A stretch of DNA of 33,166 nucleotides from DTKY01 sp037440765 (lineage in GTDB: Bacteria > Acidobacteriota > Terriglobia > Bryobacterales > Bryobacteraceae). The DNA lies in contig JBBITL010000047.1 of the NCBI GenBank assembly GCA_037440765.1, positions 1 through 33,166 of the forward strand. The letters are read 5' to 3'. A model generated the notes under the pieces. It searched no databases and was not told the origin of the DNA. It saw only the letters and a program-made list of their open reading frames with translations. Below are positions 9,124 to 18,191 of the stretch, piece by piece (the first letter of the stretch is position 1; every line of letters begins with the position of its first letter). A program made the translations under genes and the position numbers.

Positions 9124-10392
9124 ATGAGCGCGGGCAGCTACACCGCGGAGAGGCCGTCGTTCTCCCCGCATATTCCGGATTCGCTGGAGAGGCTAGGCAT
9201 CTCCGACATCCTGGTTCAGGACCTCGTCCTGAGGCGCGTCTTCATCGAGAGGACGAGCACCCTATCATCTCTGAGCAAGACCCTGAAGCTGTCCCCGTCC
9301 GTGGTGGAGACGGTCTTCCGCCAGATGCGCCACCGCCAACTGGTGGAGGTGCTGGGCATGGTGGGTAACGACTACAGCTTCATGCTGTCCGGACCCGGCC
9401 GCCAGCTCGCCACCGAGCGGTTCCAGATGTCGCAGTACGCCGGCGCTTGCCCCGTTCCACTGGCGCAGTATATCTCCGGAACCAAGGCCCAGGCAGCCAG
9501 GATCAAGGTTAACCGGGAGCGGTTGCGCCACGCCATGTCCGACCTGGTGGTGACCGACACCCTGCTGGACCAGCTCGGGCCGGCCATCATCTCCCAGGCC
9601 GCGCTGTTTCTGTACGGCTCCACCGGCAACGGCAAGAGCTCGCTCGCCGAACGGCTGGTCCGCCTCTACGACGACGACGTGCTGATCCCCTACGCGGTCG
9701 AGGTGGATGGGCAGATCATACTCCTCTACGACCCGGTGGTGCACCAGCGGGTCGGCGCCGAGCAGGAGGAGCCGGACCACGACCCGCGCTGGGTGCGGTG
9801 CCGCCGTCCCTGCATCCTCGCCGGCGGCGAACTGGTCCCCAGCATGCTCGAGTTGCGCATGGACGAGGACTCTGGCACCTACGCCGCGCCCCTCCAGATG
9901 AAGGCGAACAACGGCATTCTGGTCATTGACGACTTCGGCCGGCAACTGATCCCGCCGCGCGACCTGCTGAACCGCTGGATCGTGCCGCTGGACCGCCACG
10001 TGGACTATCTCATGCTCCGCTACGGCGTGAAGTTCCAGATCCCCTTCGAGCTGATGGTCGTGTTCGCCACCAACCTGGACCCCGCCAGCCTGGCCGACGA
10101 GGCGTTCCTGCGCCGCATTCAGAACAAGATCCTGGTGGAGGAGGTGTCGGCCGGGGTTTTCGACGAGATCCTGAGAAGATACGCGCTCGCCAAAGGGATT
10201 CCCTACGACCAGGACATGGCGGTTTACCTGCGCGCGCTATGCCTGCGCGACGGGCGGACCGTGCTGCGAGCCTGCTACCCGGGCGACATCTGCCGGATTC
10301 TGCTGTCGATCAGCCTGTATGAGACGCGCCAGCCGCGGATGACACGCACCGACCTGGAGCGCGCCGTCAACCTCTACTTTGCCCGCTCCTAG
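9124..10392 (+). CDS. AAA+ ATPase with N-terminal winged helix
   Basis: A 422-residue cytosolic ATPase. Residues about 45-85 look like a winged-helix DNA-binding or protein-binding domain (LSSLSKTLKLSPSVVETVF, then RQLVEVLG). The AAA+ core has Walker A GSTGNGKSS (165-173), Walker B GILVIDDFG (264-272), sensor 1 in ATNLDP (315-320) and candidate arginine fingers R330/R331. It is not a sigma-54 activator, since the GAFTGA loop is absent. It is divergent from the secretin gene, and I infer that the two may belong to one envelope process. A TAGATT hexamer ends 6 bases before the ATG, with only a weak GAGG upstream, so the mRNA may be leaderless. The target is unknown. Confidence 0.75.
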   Translation: MSAGSYTAERPSFSPHIPDSLERLGISDILVQDLVLRRVFIERTSTLSSLSKTLKLSPSVVETVFRQMRHRQLVEVLGMVGNDYSFMLSGPGRQLATERFQMSQYAGACPVPLAQYISGTKAQAARIKVNRERLRHAMSDLVVTDTLLDQLGPAIISQAALFLYGSTGNGKSSLAERLVRLYDDDVLIPYAVEVDGQIILLYDPVVHQRVGAEQEEPDHDPRWVRCRRPCILAGGELVPSMLELRMDEDSGTYAAPLQMKANNGILVIDDFGRQLIPPRDLLNRWIVPLDRHVDYLMLRYGVKFQIPFELMVVFATNLDPASLADEAFLRRIQNKILVEEVSAGVFDEILRRYALAKGIPYDQDMAVYLRALCLRDGRTVLRACYPGDICRILLSISLYETRQPRMTRTDLERAVNLYFARS

Positions 10393-10490
10393 CGGAAGTT
10401 CGCTGAGCAACTGCGCCCGCTTGCTGAGGCGCGCGGTTCTGTGCTTTAGAGGCAGGCAGCGGGCTTGCAGGCCTGCGGACTTCTGACTCA
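10393..10490. repeat. palindromic intergenic repeat, copy 2
   Basis: Starts directly after the stop codon of the AAA+ ATPase with CGGAAGTTCGCTGAGC, continues GCGCCCGCTTGCTG and GCGCGGTTCTGTGC, then jumps to AGCGGGCTTGCAGGCC and ends CGGACTTCTGACTCA. Compared with copies 1 and 3 it lacks the second inner arm (GCACAGAACCGCG), so it is internally deleted. It lies between two convergent genes (AAA+ and yggX-like). Confidence 0.8.
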
Positions 10491-10516
10491 CCACACTTGC
10501 GGGCCGGGGGCGGTGC

Positions 10517-10813
10517 TCAGTGCCCGCCGTGAGGCGGCACGTAATCGGGCGGCAGGGCCGCCCCTTCGCCGAAGAAATACTCCTCCATCTGCTTCAGGAG
10601 GAACTCCTGGTGCTCCCGGCGTCCAAGGTTGAGCCGGTACTCGTTCATTATCATCTTCATCTGGTCGACCCACATCAGCCAGGCCCGCTGGGAGACGTTG
10701 TCGAAGATGCGCGCGCCGATCGGATGGTTGTCGAACGGGGGCTCTTGCAGGCCCTCCATCTCCTTCTGAAACTTGACGCAGAAGACCTTGCGGGGGCCGT
10801 CGCTCAAAGCCAT
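10517..10813 (-). CDS. YggX-family Fe(II)-trafficking / oxidative damage protection protein
   Basis: A 98-residue cytosolic protein of the YggX family, linked in enterobacteria to protection of Fe-S clusters and iron trafficking. Family features visible are the N-terminal VFCVKFQKEMEGL with the conserved cysteine (C12 here), GARIFDNVSQRAWLMWVDQMKMIMNEYRLN and HQEFLLKQMEEYFF. A GGAGAG ribosome binding site lies just upstream of the ATG. It follows the small gene at 10863 by 49 bases and is probably cotranscribed from the TATACT promoter near 11150. The family assignment is confident; its role in this organism is inferred. Confidence 0.9.
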   Translation of the reverse strand: MALSDGPRKVFCVKFQKEMEGLQEPPFDNHPIGARIFDNVSQRAWLMWVDQMKMIMNEYRLNLGRREHQEFLLKQMEEYFFGEGAALPPDYVPPHGGH

Positions 10814-10862
10814 GCCACTCTCCGATCGGGGGTTTCCTTCAATAAGTTCAGGATACCGCAGC

Positions 10863-11123
10863 TCAGGCCTTGCGGCCCAAGAACTCGGACAGCTTCATCG
10901 GCGGAGTGATGCCGCGCGTGAGCTGGCGCTGCACTGCTTTCTGGTACCGGCGCAGGACGCTCTCCCGCGAGGATTCCCGCAGGTTACAGCTTTGGACGTC
11001 CAGCAGCAGTTCCACTTCCCACGGCCGGAAAGTGTTTCTGTTGATCTGGCCCCTCAGCAACTCTCGTAACAGGCGGTTGAACTGAACCAGAGTCTCTTCC
11101 GGATCGGGGAAGCCTTCACTCAT
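10863..11123 (-). CDS. conserved small protein of unknown function
   Basis: An 86-residue soluble, mostly helical, basic protein with no signal or membrane segment. I use the ATG at 11123 (MSEGFPDPEE) because a TATACT promoter element at 11149-11154 would put the upstream ATG at 11147 inside the promoter. It sits directly upstream of the YggX-type gene on the same strand, 49 bases away, so the two are likely an operon. The motif WEVELLLDVQSCNLRESSRESVLRRYQKAVQRQL suggests a compact helical bundle. I recognise no named family; coding is supported by composition and context. Confidence 0.6.
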   Translation of the reverse strand: MSEGFPDPEETLVQFNRLLRELLRGQINRNTFRPWEVELLLDVQSCNLRESSRESVLRRYQKAVQRQLTRGITPPMKLSEFLGRKA

Positions 11124-11148
11124 GACCGCTCGAGTAAATCCAGTCAAC

Positions 11149-11176
11149 AGTATAGTCCTGTTCCTGGAGGAAGCAA
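11149..11176 (-). promoter_or_regulatory. candidate sigma-70 promoter for the 10863/yggX-like operon
   Basis: Reverse strand TATACT (11154-11149) with TTGCTT (11176-11171) 16 bases upstream. The predicted start would lie near 11142, giving a leader of about 19 bases before the ATG at 11123. Found by eye only. Confidence 0.4.
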
Positions 11177-11177
11177 A

Positions 11178-12485
<1,308 letters not shown>

Positions 12486-12507
12486 GGACAGGATCTCAAG
12501 CCCACTC

Positions 12508-12513
12508 ATTGTA
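12508..12513 (-). promoter_or_regulatory. candidate -10 element of purA
   Basis: Reverse strand TACAAT at 12513-12508. A start about 7 bases downstream gives a leader of roughly 15 bases before the chosen purA start at 12485, and rules out the ATG at 12509. No convincing -35 box is visible. Confidence 0.4.
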
Positions 12514-12541
12514 GCGCACGCCGTGTGCTACGCTGGCCTGG

Positions 12542-13006
12542 ATGCTGCTCTGCGAAGCCTTACTGAACCTGCCTGACGGCGACTTCGCCTCGCTGGTGCG
12601 CGGCATTTCCCTGGGCAAGCTCAGGACCTACCAGATGTACGAGACGCTCAAGACCCGCGCGCACCTGGCCAGGCTCAACACCGAGAGCCTGCGCAAGGCC
12701 ACCCCGCGCTTCCGCGCCCGGTTGGGGGAGGGCGACGAGGACTTCGCCAGGGACCTGGCCCAGGCCATGCTGCTCACCCACATGGACATGATCCTGGCCG
12801 TCCTGGATTTCCTGGGCATCCCCAACCAGAACGGCTTCTTCGCCAAGGACCTGAAGGCCTCCCAGTACCTGACCGATGGCTGGCAGAAGCGGGTCCACGC
12901 CGAGTTCAGCGGCAAGTTCCCGGAGCCCGCCCTGCTGCTGTACATCAATCATCTGGCGTGGGAGCTGGACAAGTCCGCGAGTTGCTTCACGCCGGTACGG
13001 GGCTAG
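12542..13006 (+). CDS. conserved protein of unknown function
   Basis: A 154-residue soluble protein, predicted mainly helical, without signal peptide or membrane segment. Readable blocks are LVRGISLGKLRTYQMYETLKTRAHL, LLTHMDMILAVLDFLGIPNQNGFFAKD and LYINHLAWELDKS. I do not recognise a family. The ATG at 12542 has no ribosome binding site; a TACGCT hexamer ends 7 bases before it, consistent with a leaderless transcript. It is divergent from purA and converges on the secreted protein at 13077. Coding is supported by its regular composition and lack of a better frame. Confidence 0.65.
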   Translation: MLLCEALLNLPDGDFASLVRGISLGKLRTYQMYETLKTRAHLARLNTESLRKATPRFRARLGEGDEDFARDLAQAMLLTHMDMILAVLDFLGIPNQNGFFAKDLKASQYLTDGWQKRVHAEFSGKFPEPALLLYINHLAWELDKSASCFTPVRG

Positions 13007-13076
13007 CGGGACAGGCCGGCCAGGAACAGCAACGCTGCCGTTTCGAGGCAGGATCGGGGAGCCGCGGCCAGCGTGC

Positions 13077-13850
13077 TCAGGGCTTCCTGGTTACCTTGCT
13101 TTCGACCGGGGCCTCGTACCTGATCTGCACGTCGCTTCTGAACTGCTTGTAGTCCTCGTAGCGCACGACCATGCGTATGCGCTGCGAGACACCCGACTGG
13201 AAGTGCAGGACGTCATCGGCGCGGGTGTAGGTGGGAAACCAGTGCTTCCCGTCGATCTGTTCCCGGTAGGTCTCGAACTTGGGGAACTGGTTGTCCGTGT
13301 TCCTCTTCTGCAGACCCGTGCCGCGCCCGTAGGTCTTGACAATCTGGAGATCGCGGTCGTCCACCCAGACCATGCCCGAGAAGTACCGCCGGCCCGCCTC
13401 CAGCTTCTTCGGCTTCACCGCGAAGACGTAGCACGGTATCTCGTCCACCTGCTGCTTGCCCAGGTAGCGGACGAAGTAATCCGGAAGTTCGGAGGTGGTC
13501 ATCACGAACGGCTGCGTGTGCCTGAGATCCTGCTCGTCTTCCGGCGTCATGATGAGGTTCCGCAGCGACTGAACCGGGGCGTAGACGACCTTCTCGATCC
13601 GCTTGCCGTCGGCTGAGTAAAGGACGTCCGTCACCATCTCCCATCGCCCGCGCACGTTGCCAAACTCATCCAGTTCGTGAAGCCGCGCGTCCTGCCGGTA
13701 GATGTAGTTGTCGCGCGCGCGTGTAAACTCGGTCTCCTTGGCCGCGAACTTCTGGATGATCTCCTGAATCTGCTCTTCGGAAAGGTCCTGGCCCCCGCCC
13801 GGGGCGCCGCCCAGCACCAGAACCGCGACAGCAATCCACCCGTTTCTCAC
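13077..13850 (-). CDS. secreted protein, possibly LolA-like fold
   Basis: A 257-residue protein with an N-terminal signal peptide (MRNGWIAVAVLVLGGAPGGGQ), so periplasmic or outer-membrane associated. The mature part alternates beta strands (FVMTTSELPDYFVRYLGKQQVDEIPCYVFAVKPKK, YFSGMVWVDDRDLQIVKTYG, KHWFPTYTRADD). This resembles the beta-sheet proteins annotated as outer-membrane lipoprotein-sorting (LolA/LolB-like). That similarity is from pattern only. It starts with GTG at 13850 behind a GGAGAGAGG ribosome binding site, with a TACACT -10 candidate at 13873-13868. It is divergent from the amidase operon. Confidence 0.65.
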   Translation of the reverse strand: MRNGWIAVAVLVLGGAPGGGQDLSEEQIQEIIQKFAAKETEFTRARDNYIYRQDARLHELDEFGNVRGRWEMVTDVLYSADGKRIEKVVYAPVQSLRNLIMTPEDEQDLRHTQPFVMTTSELPDYFVRYLGKQQVDEIPCYVFAVKPKKLEAGRRYFSGMVWVDDRDLQIVKTYGRGTGLQKRNTDNQFPKFETYREQIDGKHWFPTYTRADDVLHFQSGVSQRIRMVVRYEDYKQFRSDVQIRYEAPVESKVTRKP

Positions 13851-13882
13851 CGCACACCTCTCTCCTCAGTGTAGCGCCGCTG

Positions 13883-13888
13883 TAGAAT
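13883..13888 (+). promoter_or_regulatory. candidate -10 element of the amidase operon
   Basis: TAGAAT, 9 bases before the ATG at 13898. There is no Shine-Dalgarno in between, so the first gene may be translated from a leaderless or near-leaderless mRNA. No clear -35 box. Confidence 0.35.
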
Positions 13889-13897
13889 GACAGTCTC

Positions 13898-14077
13898 ATG
13901 AGGAACTGGAAGACTATCGCCAACGGATTCGGGACAGGCGCGTCCGGCGCGGAGGTCGAGCAGATCGCGCCGGCGCTGGAGGCTCTGGAGGCCGTGCTCC
14001 GCCCCGCCATCGCGGCCCTCCCGCAGGGAACAGAGCCGGCCGTGGTCTTTGCGCCGCCTCCCGAGGACGTCCGATGA
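13898..14077 (+). CDS. 59-residue AtzG/DUF4089-like small subunit
   Basis: A short ORF of 59 residues. Its stop codon overlaps the start of the amidase (ATGA at 14074-14077), so the two are translationally coupled. The sequence has an amphipathic helical part (about 19-40) followed by LPQGTEPAVVFAPPPEDVR. This resembles the C-terminus of DUF4089/AtzG proteins, small GatC-like subunits that partner GatA/AtzE-type amidases and often end with Leu-Pro, an acidic pair, then EPA-VF. The similarity is from memory of the family pattern, not a search. If right, the protein would wrap around and stabilise the amidase at 14074. The alternative is a coupled leader peptide. Confidence 0.6.
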   Translation: MRNWKTIANGFGTGASGAEVEQIAPALEALEAVLRPAIAALPQGTEPAVVFAPPPEDVR

Positions 14078-15435
14078 CCATGCAGGAAGCCGGGCGCCTG
14101 CTGCGCGCAGGCAAGTGCTCCTCGCTGGAGCTGACCCAGGAGTCGCTCGTCCGCATCAGAAGGCTCAACCCGAAACTGAACGCCTTCATCACCGTGACGG
14201 CGGACAGCGCCCTGGCCCGCGCCCGCAGCATGGACCGCGAGCTCGCCGAGGGACGCGACCGCGGCCCGCTGCACGGCATCCCCGTGGCGCTTAAGGACGT
14301 CTTCGCAACCCGGGGCGTGCTCACCACCTGCGGCTCCCGCATCTTCGCCGATCACGTGCCGGACTACGACGCGGCAGTCGTCGAGAGGCTCGACCAGGCT
14401 GGCGCCGTAGTCGCCGGCAAGACCAACATGCACGAGCTGGCCTACGGGATCACCTCGGCCAACCCGCACTACGGCGCCGTGCGCAACCCCTGGGACACGG
14501 ACCGCGTCGCCGGCGGGTCCAGCGGCGGCTCGGCGGTGGCCGTGGCCGCCGGGATGGTCTTCATGGCCATGGGAAGCGACACCGGCGGATCGATCCGCAT
14601 CCCCGCCTCCTTCTGTGGCGTGGCCGGCCTGAAGCCCACCTACGGACGGGTGAGCCGTTACGGCGTCCTGCCCCTGGACTTCAGCCTGGACCACATCGGT
14701 CCGGTCACCCGCTCGGTGCGCGACGCGGCCCTGGCGCTCGAAGCCGTGGCGGGGCACGACCCGCGCGACCCCGCATCCAGCCGGAATCCGGTGGCTGCCT
14801 GCGTCCCCGCCGGGTCCGTCGGCCTGGACGGCCTGCGCGTCGGAATCGAGCAAACGGACTCCTCACCGGTGCTCCAGCGCGCCGCGGAGACCGCCGGGAA
14901 GCTGGGAATGCGCCTGGTGCCGGTGACGCTGCCCGGCCTCGAGGAGATCAACGCCGTCGGCCGCCTCCTCCTGCTGGTTGAGGCCGCGGCAGTGCTCGAG
15001 AGCAGCATGGCCAGGCGGGCCGATTTCGGTGGCGATGTGCTGGCCCTGCTGGATCAGGGGAGACTCATTCCCGCCACCGATTACGTGAACGCACAGCGCC
15101 TCCGGCGCGTGTTGTGCGAGCAGTTCGCCGCAGTCTGGAGAGACGTGGATTGCCTGTTTACCTCGGCAACTCCGATGCCGGCCCCGAAGATCGGACAGCC
15201 GGCCGTGGAGCTGAACGGAAGAAGCGTGGATGTCAGGCTGGCGGCGACCCGCTTCACCCGGCCTTTCAACGTGCTCGGGGTTCCGGCCGTATCGATTCCC
15301 TGGGGACTGAGTCCGGAGGGCCTGCCGCTCGGCCTTCAGATCGCCGGCAGGAGCTTCGATGAAGCCGGCATCCTGGCCGTCGCCGCCGCGATGGAGGACT
15401 CGGCCGGCGTTGACGCCGTACGGTGGCGGGAGTAG
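14074..15435 (+). CDS. amidase-signature family hydrolase (AtzE/GatA-like)
   Basis: A 453-residue cytosolic amidase-signature enzyme. The Ser-cisSer-Lys triad is present: K74 in PVALKDVF, S149 in the GGSSGGS loop and S173 in GSDTGGSIRIPASFCGVAGLKPTYGRVSRYG. It is shorter than GatA of the tRNA amidotransferase and has no gatB nearby. The C-terminal half (ARRADFG, DYVNAQRLRRVL, TRPFNVLGVPAVSIPWG, GLPLGLQIAGR) fits amidases of the AtzE/AtzF/allophanate-hydrolase type. The overlapping small gene at 13898 supports a heteromeric AtzG-AtzE-like enzyme. The substrate is unknown. Confidence 0.85.
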   Translation: MTMQEAGRLLRAGKCSSLELTQESLVRIRRLNPKLNAFITVTADSALARARSMDRELAEGRDRGPLHGIPVALKDVFATRGVLTTCGSRIFADHVPDYDAAVVERLDQAGAVVAGKTNMHELAYGITSANPHYGAVRNPWDTDRVAGGSSGGSAVAVAAGMVFMAMGSDTGGSIRIPASFCGVAGLKPTYGRVSRYGVLPLDFSLDHIGPVTRSVRDAALALEAVAGHDPRDPASSRNPVAACVPAGSVGLDGLRVGIEQTDSSPVLQRAAETAGKLGMRLVPVTLPGLEEINAVGRLLLLVEAAAVLESSMARRADFGGDVLALLDQGRLIPATDYVNAQRLRRVLCEQFAAVWRDVDCLFTSATPMPAPKIGQPAVELNGRSVDVRLAATRFTRPFNVLGVPAVSIPWGLSPEGLPLGLQIAGRSFDEAGILAVAAAMEDSAGVDAVRWRE

Positions 15436-15459
15436 TCTGGAGGTGGAGGGTGCGCGCCA

Positions 15460-15816
15460 ATGAAGTCCCCTCGATACCGCCGGTTGATCTGGTTCGGTGC
15501 CGCCGTATGGATCCTGGCTGCATCGTCAACCTGGGCCGTGATGCTCTGGCCGAAAGCTGTTTTTGGCCTGGTCGCGCTGCTGACGGTTGCCGGCCTGTTC
15601 GTGGGGCTCGGCCTGCGGCCCCCTCAGGCGAAGCGGGAAAGACGCGCGCGCGTTGCCCACTCCTGTCCCTCCGCGGTGGTTATTGAGCGGCCCGGAGCGG
15701 CGCCCTTCCGTTACCCCTTGCTCCGGCCGGAAGACGAGGCCGAGGTTGAGAAACTGTATAGGCGATTGAAGGCGGTCGGCAGCCTCGATTCAAAGAACTC
15801 CCCGGACGAGACCTAG
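15460..15816 (+). CDS. small membrane protein, unknown function
   Basis: A 118-residue protein with two hydrophobic segments (about 9-28 and 32-53) joined by a very short turn, followed by a soluble basic tail ending in a region rich in Arg, Glu and Asp (RPEDEAEVEKLYRRLKAVG). It is probably an inner-membrane hairpin with a cytoplasmic C-terminus. A GGAGGTGGAGG-like ribosome binding site precedes the ATG. It is 24 bases after the amidase and 3 bases before the next gene, so in the same operon. I recognise no family. Confidence 0.6.
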   Translation: MKSPRYRRLIWFGAAVWILAASSTWAVMLWPKAVFGLVALLTVAGLFVGLGLRPPQAKRERRARVAHSCPSAVVIERPGAAPFRYPLLRPEDEAEVEKLYRRLKAVGSLDSKNSPDET

Positions 15817-15819
15817 TTC

Positions 15820-16419
15820 GTGCCGGGCCGCAAGCGTCTCCTCCTGAAGTGGCTCATCCCGTTGCTCATGGCCGCCGCGATGTGGCTTTCGCATCCGCTG
15901 TGGCTGAGCGCGCTCGGCAGTTACCTGGTGCGCGCCGAGGCGCCAGCGCCCGCCGACATCGCCGTGGTCCTGGCCGGCGACTACTCCGGCCGCCGCATAC
16001 TGGAGGGCGCGCAACTGGTGCGGCACGGGTTCACCGGCAAGGTACTGGTCAGCGGCCCCGAAGGAATGTATGGACGGACCGAGGCGGAACTGGCGATTTC
16101 GTTCGCCACCGGCCGCGGGCACCCCGAATCCTGGTTCATCCCGTTCCCGCACGGGGCGCTCTCCACGCGCGAGGAGGCGGCGGCCATCGTCCCCGAATTG
16201 CGGAAACGGAACGTCCGGAGTTGCCTGCTGGTGACCAGCAACTTCCACACCCGCCGCGCGGGCGGCCTGTTCCGCGCCGCCGCCCCCGACCTGGAGTTCC
16301 GCGTCATCGCGGCTCCCGACGAGCTCTTCCGCCCGGACCGGTGGTGGCGCAGCCGGGAGGGCCAGAAGCGTTTTGTGCTGGAATGGATGAAGACCGTCTC
16401 CAACTGGTTCGGCATCTGA
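15820..16419 (+). CDS. DUF218/YdcF-ElyC-SanA-like membrane-anchored protein
   Basis: A 199-residue protein with an N-terminal membrane anchor (LLLKWLIPLLMAAAMWLSHPLWL) and a DUF218 domain. The domain is seen as AVVLAGDYSGRRILEGAQLVRHGFTGKVLVSGP, the STREEAAAIVPELRKRNVRSCLLVTSNFHTRRAGGLFRA block and the closing WWRSREGQKRFVLEWMKTVSNW. Relatives (YdcF, SanA, ElyC) act in the cell envelope, with a link to peptidoglycan precursor or vancomycin phenotypes, but their chemistry is unsettled. The start is a GTG three bases after the previous stop with no obvious ribosome binding site; coupling is likely. An internal ATG at 15868 would cut into the anchor. Confidence 0.8.
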   Translation: MPGRKRLLLKWLIPLLMAAAMWLSHPLWLSALGSYLVRAEAPAPADIAVVLAGDYSGRRILEGAQLVRHGFTGKVLVSGPEGMYGRTEAELAISFATGRGHPESWFIPFPHGALSTREEAAAIVPELRKRNVRSCLLVTSNFHTRRAGGLFRAAAPDLEFRVIAAPDELFRPDRWWRSREGQKRFVLEWMKTVSNWFGI

Positions 16420-16423
16420 TCGG

Positions 16424-18169
16424 ATGAGGGAGATCCTGCGTACTCTGCTGCCCTACCTGGCCCGCTACCGGCGTGGCCTGCTTCTCGGCGGCGGCGCGCT
16501 GCTGGTCAAGGACCTGATGCAGGCGGCGCTGCCCATCTTCATCGGCCGCGGCGTCGACTCCATGTACGGGGGCGTCTTCAGCCTCTCCGCCGTGCTGTGG
16601 TTCTCGGCCGCTGTCGTCTGCTTCTCCGCCGCCAAGGGCGTTTTTCAGTACTGGATGCGGATGATCCTCATCGGCGTGTCCAGGGACATAGAGTACGACC
16701 TGCGCAACGATTTCTTCCGGCGCCTGACCACTCTCTCGGCGGATTTCTACGGGCGCGTCCGCACCGGCGACATAATGGCCCGCGCCACCAACGACCTGAA
16801 CGCCGTGCGCATGATGCTAGGTCCGGGCCTTATGTACTCGGTTGAAACCGGCTTCACTGTCCTGGTGGTCGTCACCATCATGTTCATCGTGGACTGGCCG
16901 CTCACGCTGATGGCGCTCGCCCCGGCGCCCTTGATCAGCATCGCGGTGAGTTACTTCGGCCGCAGGATCCACGCCCGCTTCGACCGCATCCAGAAGATGT
17001 TCGCCGACATCAGCAGCCGGGTGCAGGAGAGCGTCGCCGGCGTCCGCGTGGTGCGCGCCTACGTGCAGGAGGAGGCCGAACTGCGGCAGTTCGAGGCGCT
17101 CAACCGCGAGTTCGTCTCGGAGAACATCAAGCTGGCGCGCCTGTCGGGCGCCTTCATGCCCATGCTCCAGGCGCTGGTGGGCGTGACCCTGCTGGTGGTG
17201 CTCTGGGTGGGCGGCGCCAGGCTGCTGGCGGGCCAGATCACGCTGGGCCAGTTCGTGATGTTCAACACCTACCTGATGATCCTGGTCTGGCCCATGGTCG
17301 CCTTCGGCTGGGTGGTGAACCTGGCGCAGCGAGGCACGGCGTCGCTCGCCCGCATCAACTCAATCCTGAATGAGCAGCCCTCCATCGGCGAGCCTGCCTC
17401 GCCGCAACCGCTGGCCGAGCCGTTCCGGGGGGAGATCGAGTTCCGCGGCGTGGAAGTGGCCTGGCCCGCGGGCAAGGCGCTGGACGGAGTCAGCCTCCGG
17501 ATTCCCGCCGGCTCGACCGTCGCCGTGGTGGGACACACCGGCAGCGGCAAGAGCACTCTGATGCATCTCATCCCCCGCATCATCGACCCCACCGCGGGCA
17601 GCGTCCTGGTCGACGGCGTGGACGTGCGCCTCTATTCCCCCTCCGCCCTGCGCCGCCGCATCGGGTTCGTGCCGCAGGAGACCATCCTGTTCAGCGCCAC
17701 GCTGGCCGAGAACATAGCCTTCGGCGTCGAGGACGCCACCCCTGCGCAGATCCGCCGGGCCGCCGATCTGGCCGGCCTGGGGCCCGATATAGAGTCCTTC
17801 CCCGAAGGCCTGGCCACGGTCATCGGAGAACGTGGCATCACTCTCTCCGGAGGCCAGAAGCAACGGACCGCCATCGCGCGCGCCATTCTCCGCGACCCGG
17901 GAATTCTGATTCTGGACGACGCCCTTTCCAGCGTGGACACGGTGACCGAGGACCGCATCCTGACGAGCCTGGCCGGCGTCATGCGCGGCCGGACGACAAT
18001 CCTGATCTCGCACCGCGTCTCCACGGTGCGACACGCCGGCCGGATCTTCGTCGTGGAGAAGGGCCGGCTGGCCGAGGAGGGCAGCCACGAAGAGCTTCTG
18101 GCTCTGGGCGGCTACTACGCGGATCTCTACCAGAAGCAGCTCCTCGAAGAGGAACTGGAGACCATCTGA
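16424..18169 (+). CDS. ABC exporter half-transporter (degenerate-site type)
   Basis: A 581-residue fusion of a six-helix membrane domain (about 15-305) and a nucleotide-binding domain (335-570), of the MsbA/MdlA/BmrC exporter type. Walker A is GHTGSGKST (370-378), the Q-loop is Q418, the signature is LSGGQ (474-478), Walker B is ILILDD (494-499) and the switch histidine is H530. The catalytic Glu after Walker B is replaced by Asp (D499). In heterodimeric exporters such as TM287/288 and BmrCD, this marks the subunit with the degenerate ATP site, which needs a partner. No partner gene is in the window; the downstream region is repeat and IS debris. Substrate unknown. Confidence 0.88.
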   Translation: MREILRTLLPYLARYRRGLLLGGGALLVKDLMQAALPIFIGRGVDSMYGGVFSLSAVLWFSAAVVCFSAAKGVFQYWMRMILIGVSRDIEYDLRNDFFRRLTTLSADFYGRVRTGDIMARATNDLNAVRMMLGPGLMYSVETGFTVLVVVTIMFIVDWPLTLMALAPAPLISIAVSYFGRRIHARFDRIQKMFADISSRVQESVAGVRVVRAYVQEEAELRQFEALNREFVSENIKLARLSGAFMPMLQALVGVTLLVVLWVGGARLLAGQITLGQFVMFNTYLMILVWPMVAFGWVVNLAQRGTASLARINSILNEQPSIGEPASPQPLAEPFRGEIEFRGVEVAWPAGKALDGVSLRIPAGSTVAVVGHTGSGKSTLMHLIPRIIDPTAGSVLVDGVDVRLYSPSALRRRIGFVPQETILFSATLAENIAFGVEDATPAQIRRAADLAGLGPDIESFPEGLATVIGERGITLSGGQKQRTAIARAILRDPGILILDDALSSVDTVTEDRILTSLAGVMRGRTTILISHRVSTVRHAGRIFVVEKGRLAEEGSHEELLALGGYYADLYQKQLLEEELETI

Positions 18170-18191
18170 GCGCCCGCCCAGCCAACTATCC

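Noticed and set aside
9124..10392. AAA+ protein as a sigma-54 activator
   Set aside because: It lacks the GAFTGA loop and a C-terminal Fis-type helix-turn-helix.
14074..15435. Amidase as GatA of the Glu/Asp-tRNA amidotransferase
   Set aside because: No gatB is near, the length is shorter than usual GatA, the C-terminal half fits AtzE-like amidases, and the coupled small gene resembles AtzG more than GatC.
16424..18169. ABC exporter as CydC or CydD for cytochrome bd assembly
   Set aside because: It is not in the cyd operon, is a single gene, and its sequence fits the MdlA/BmrC exporter type; proximity to cydAB is across an IS remnant.
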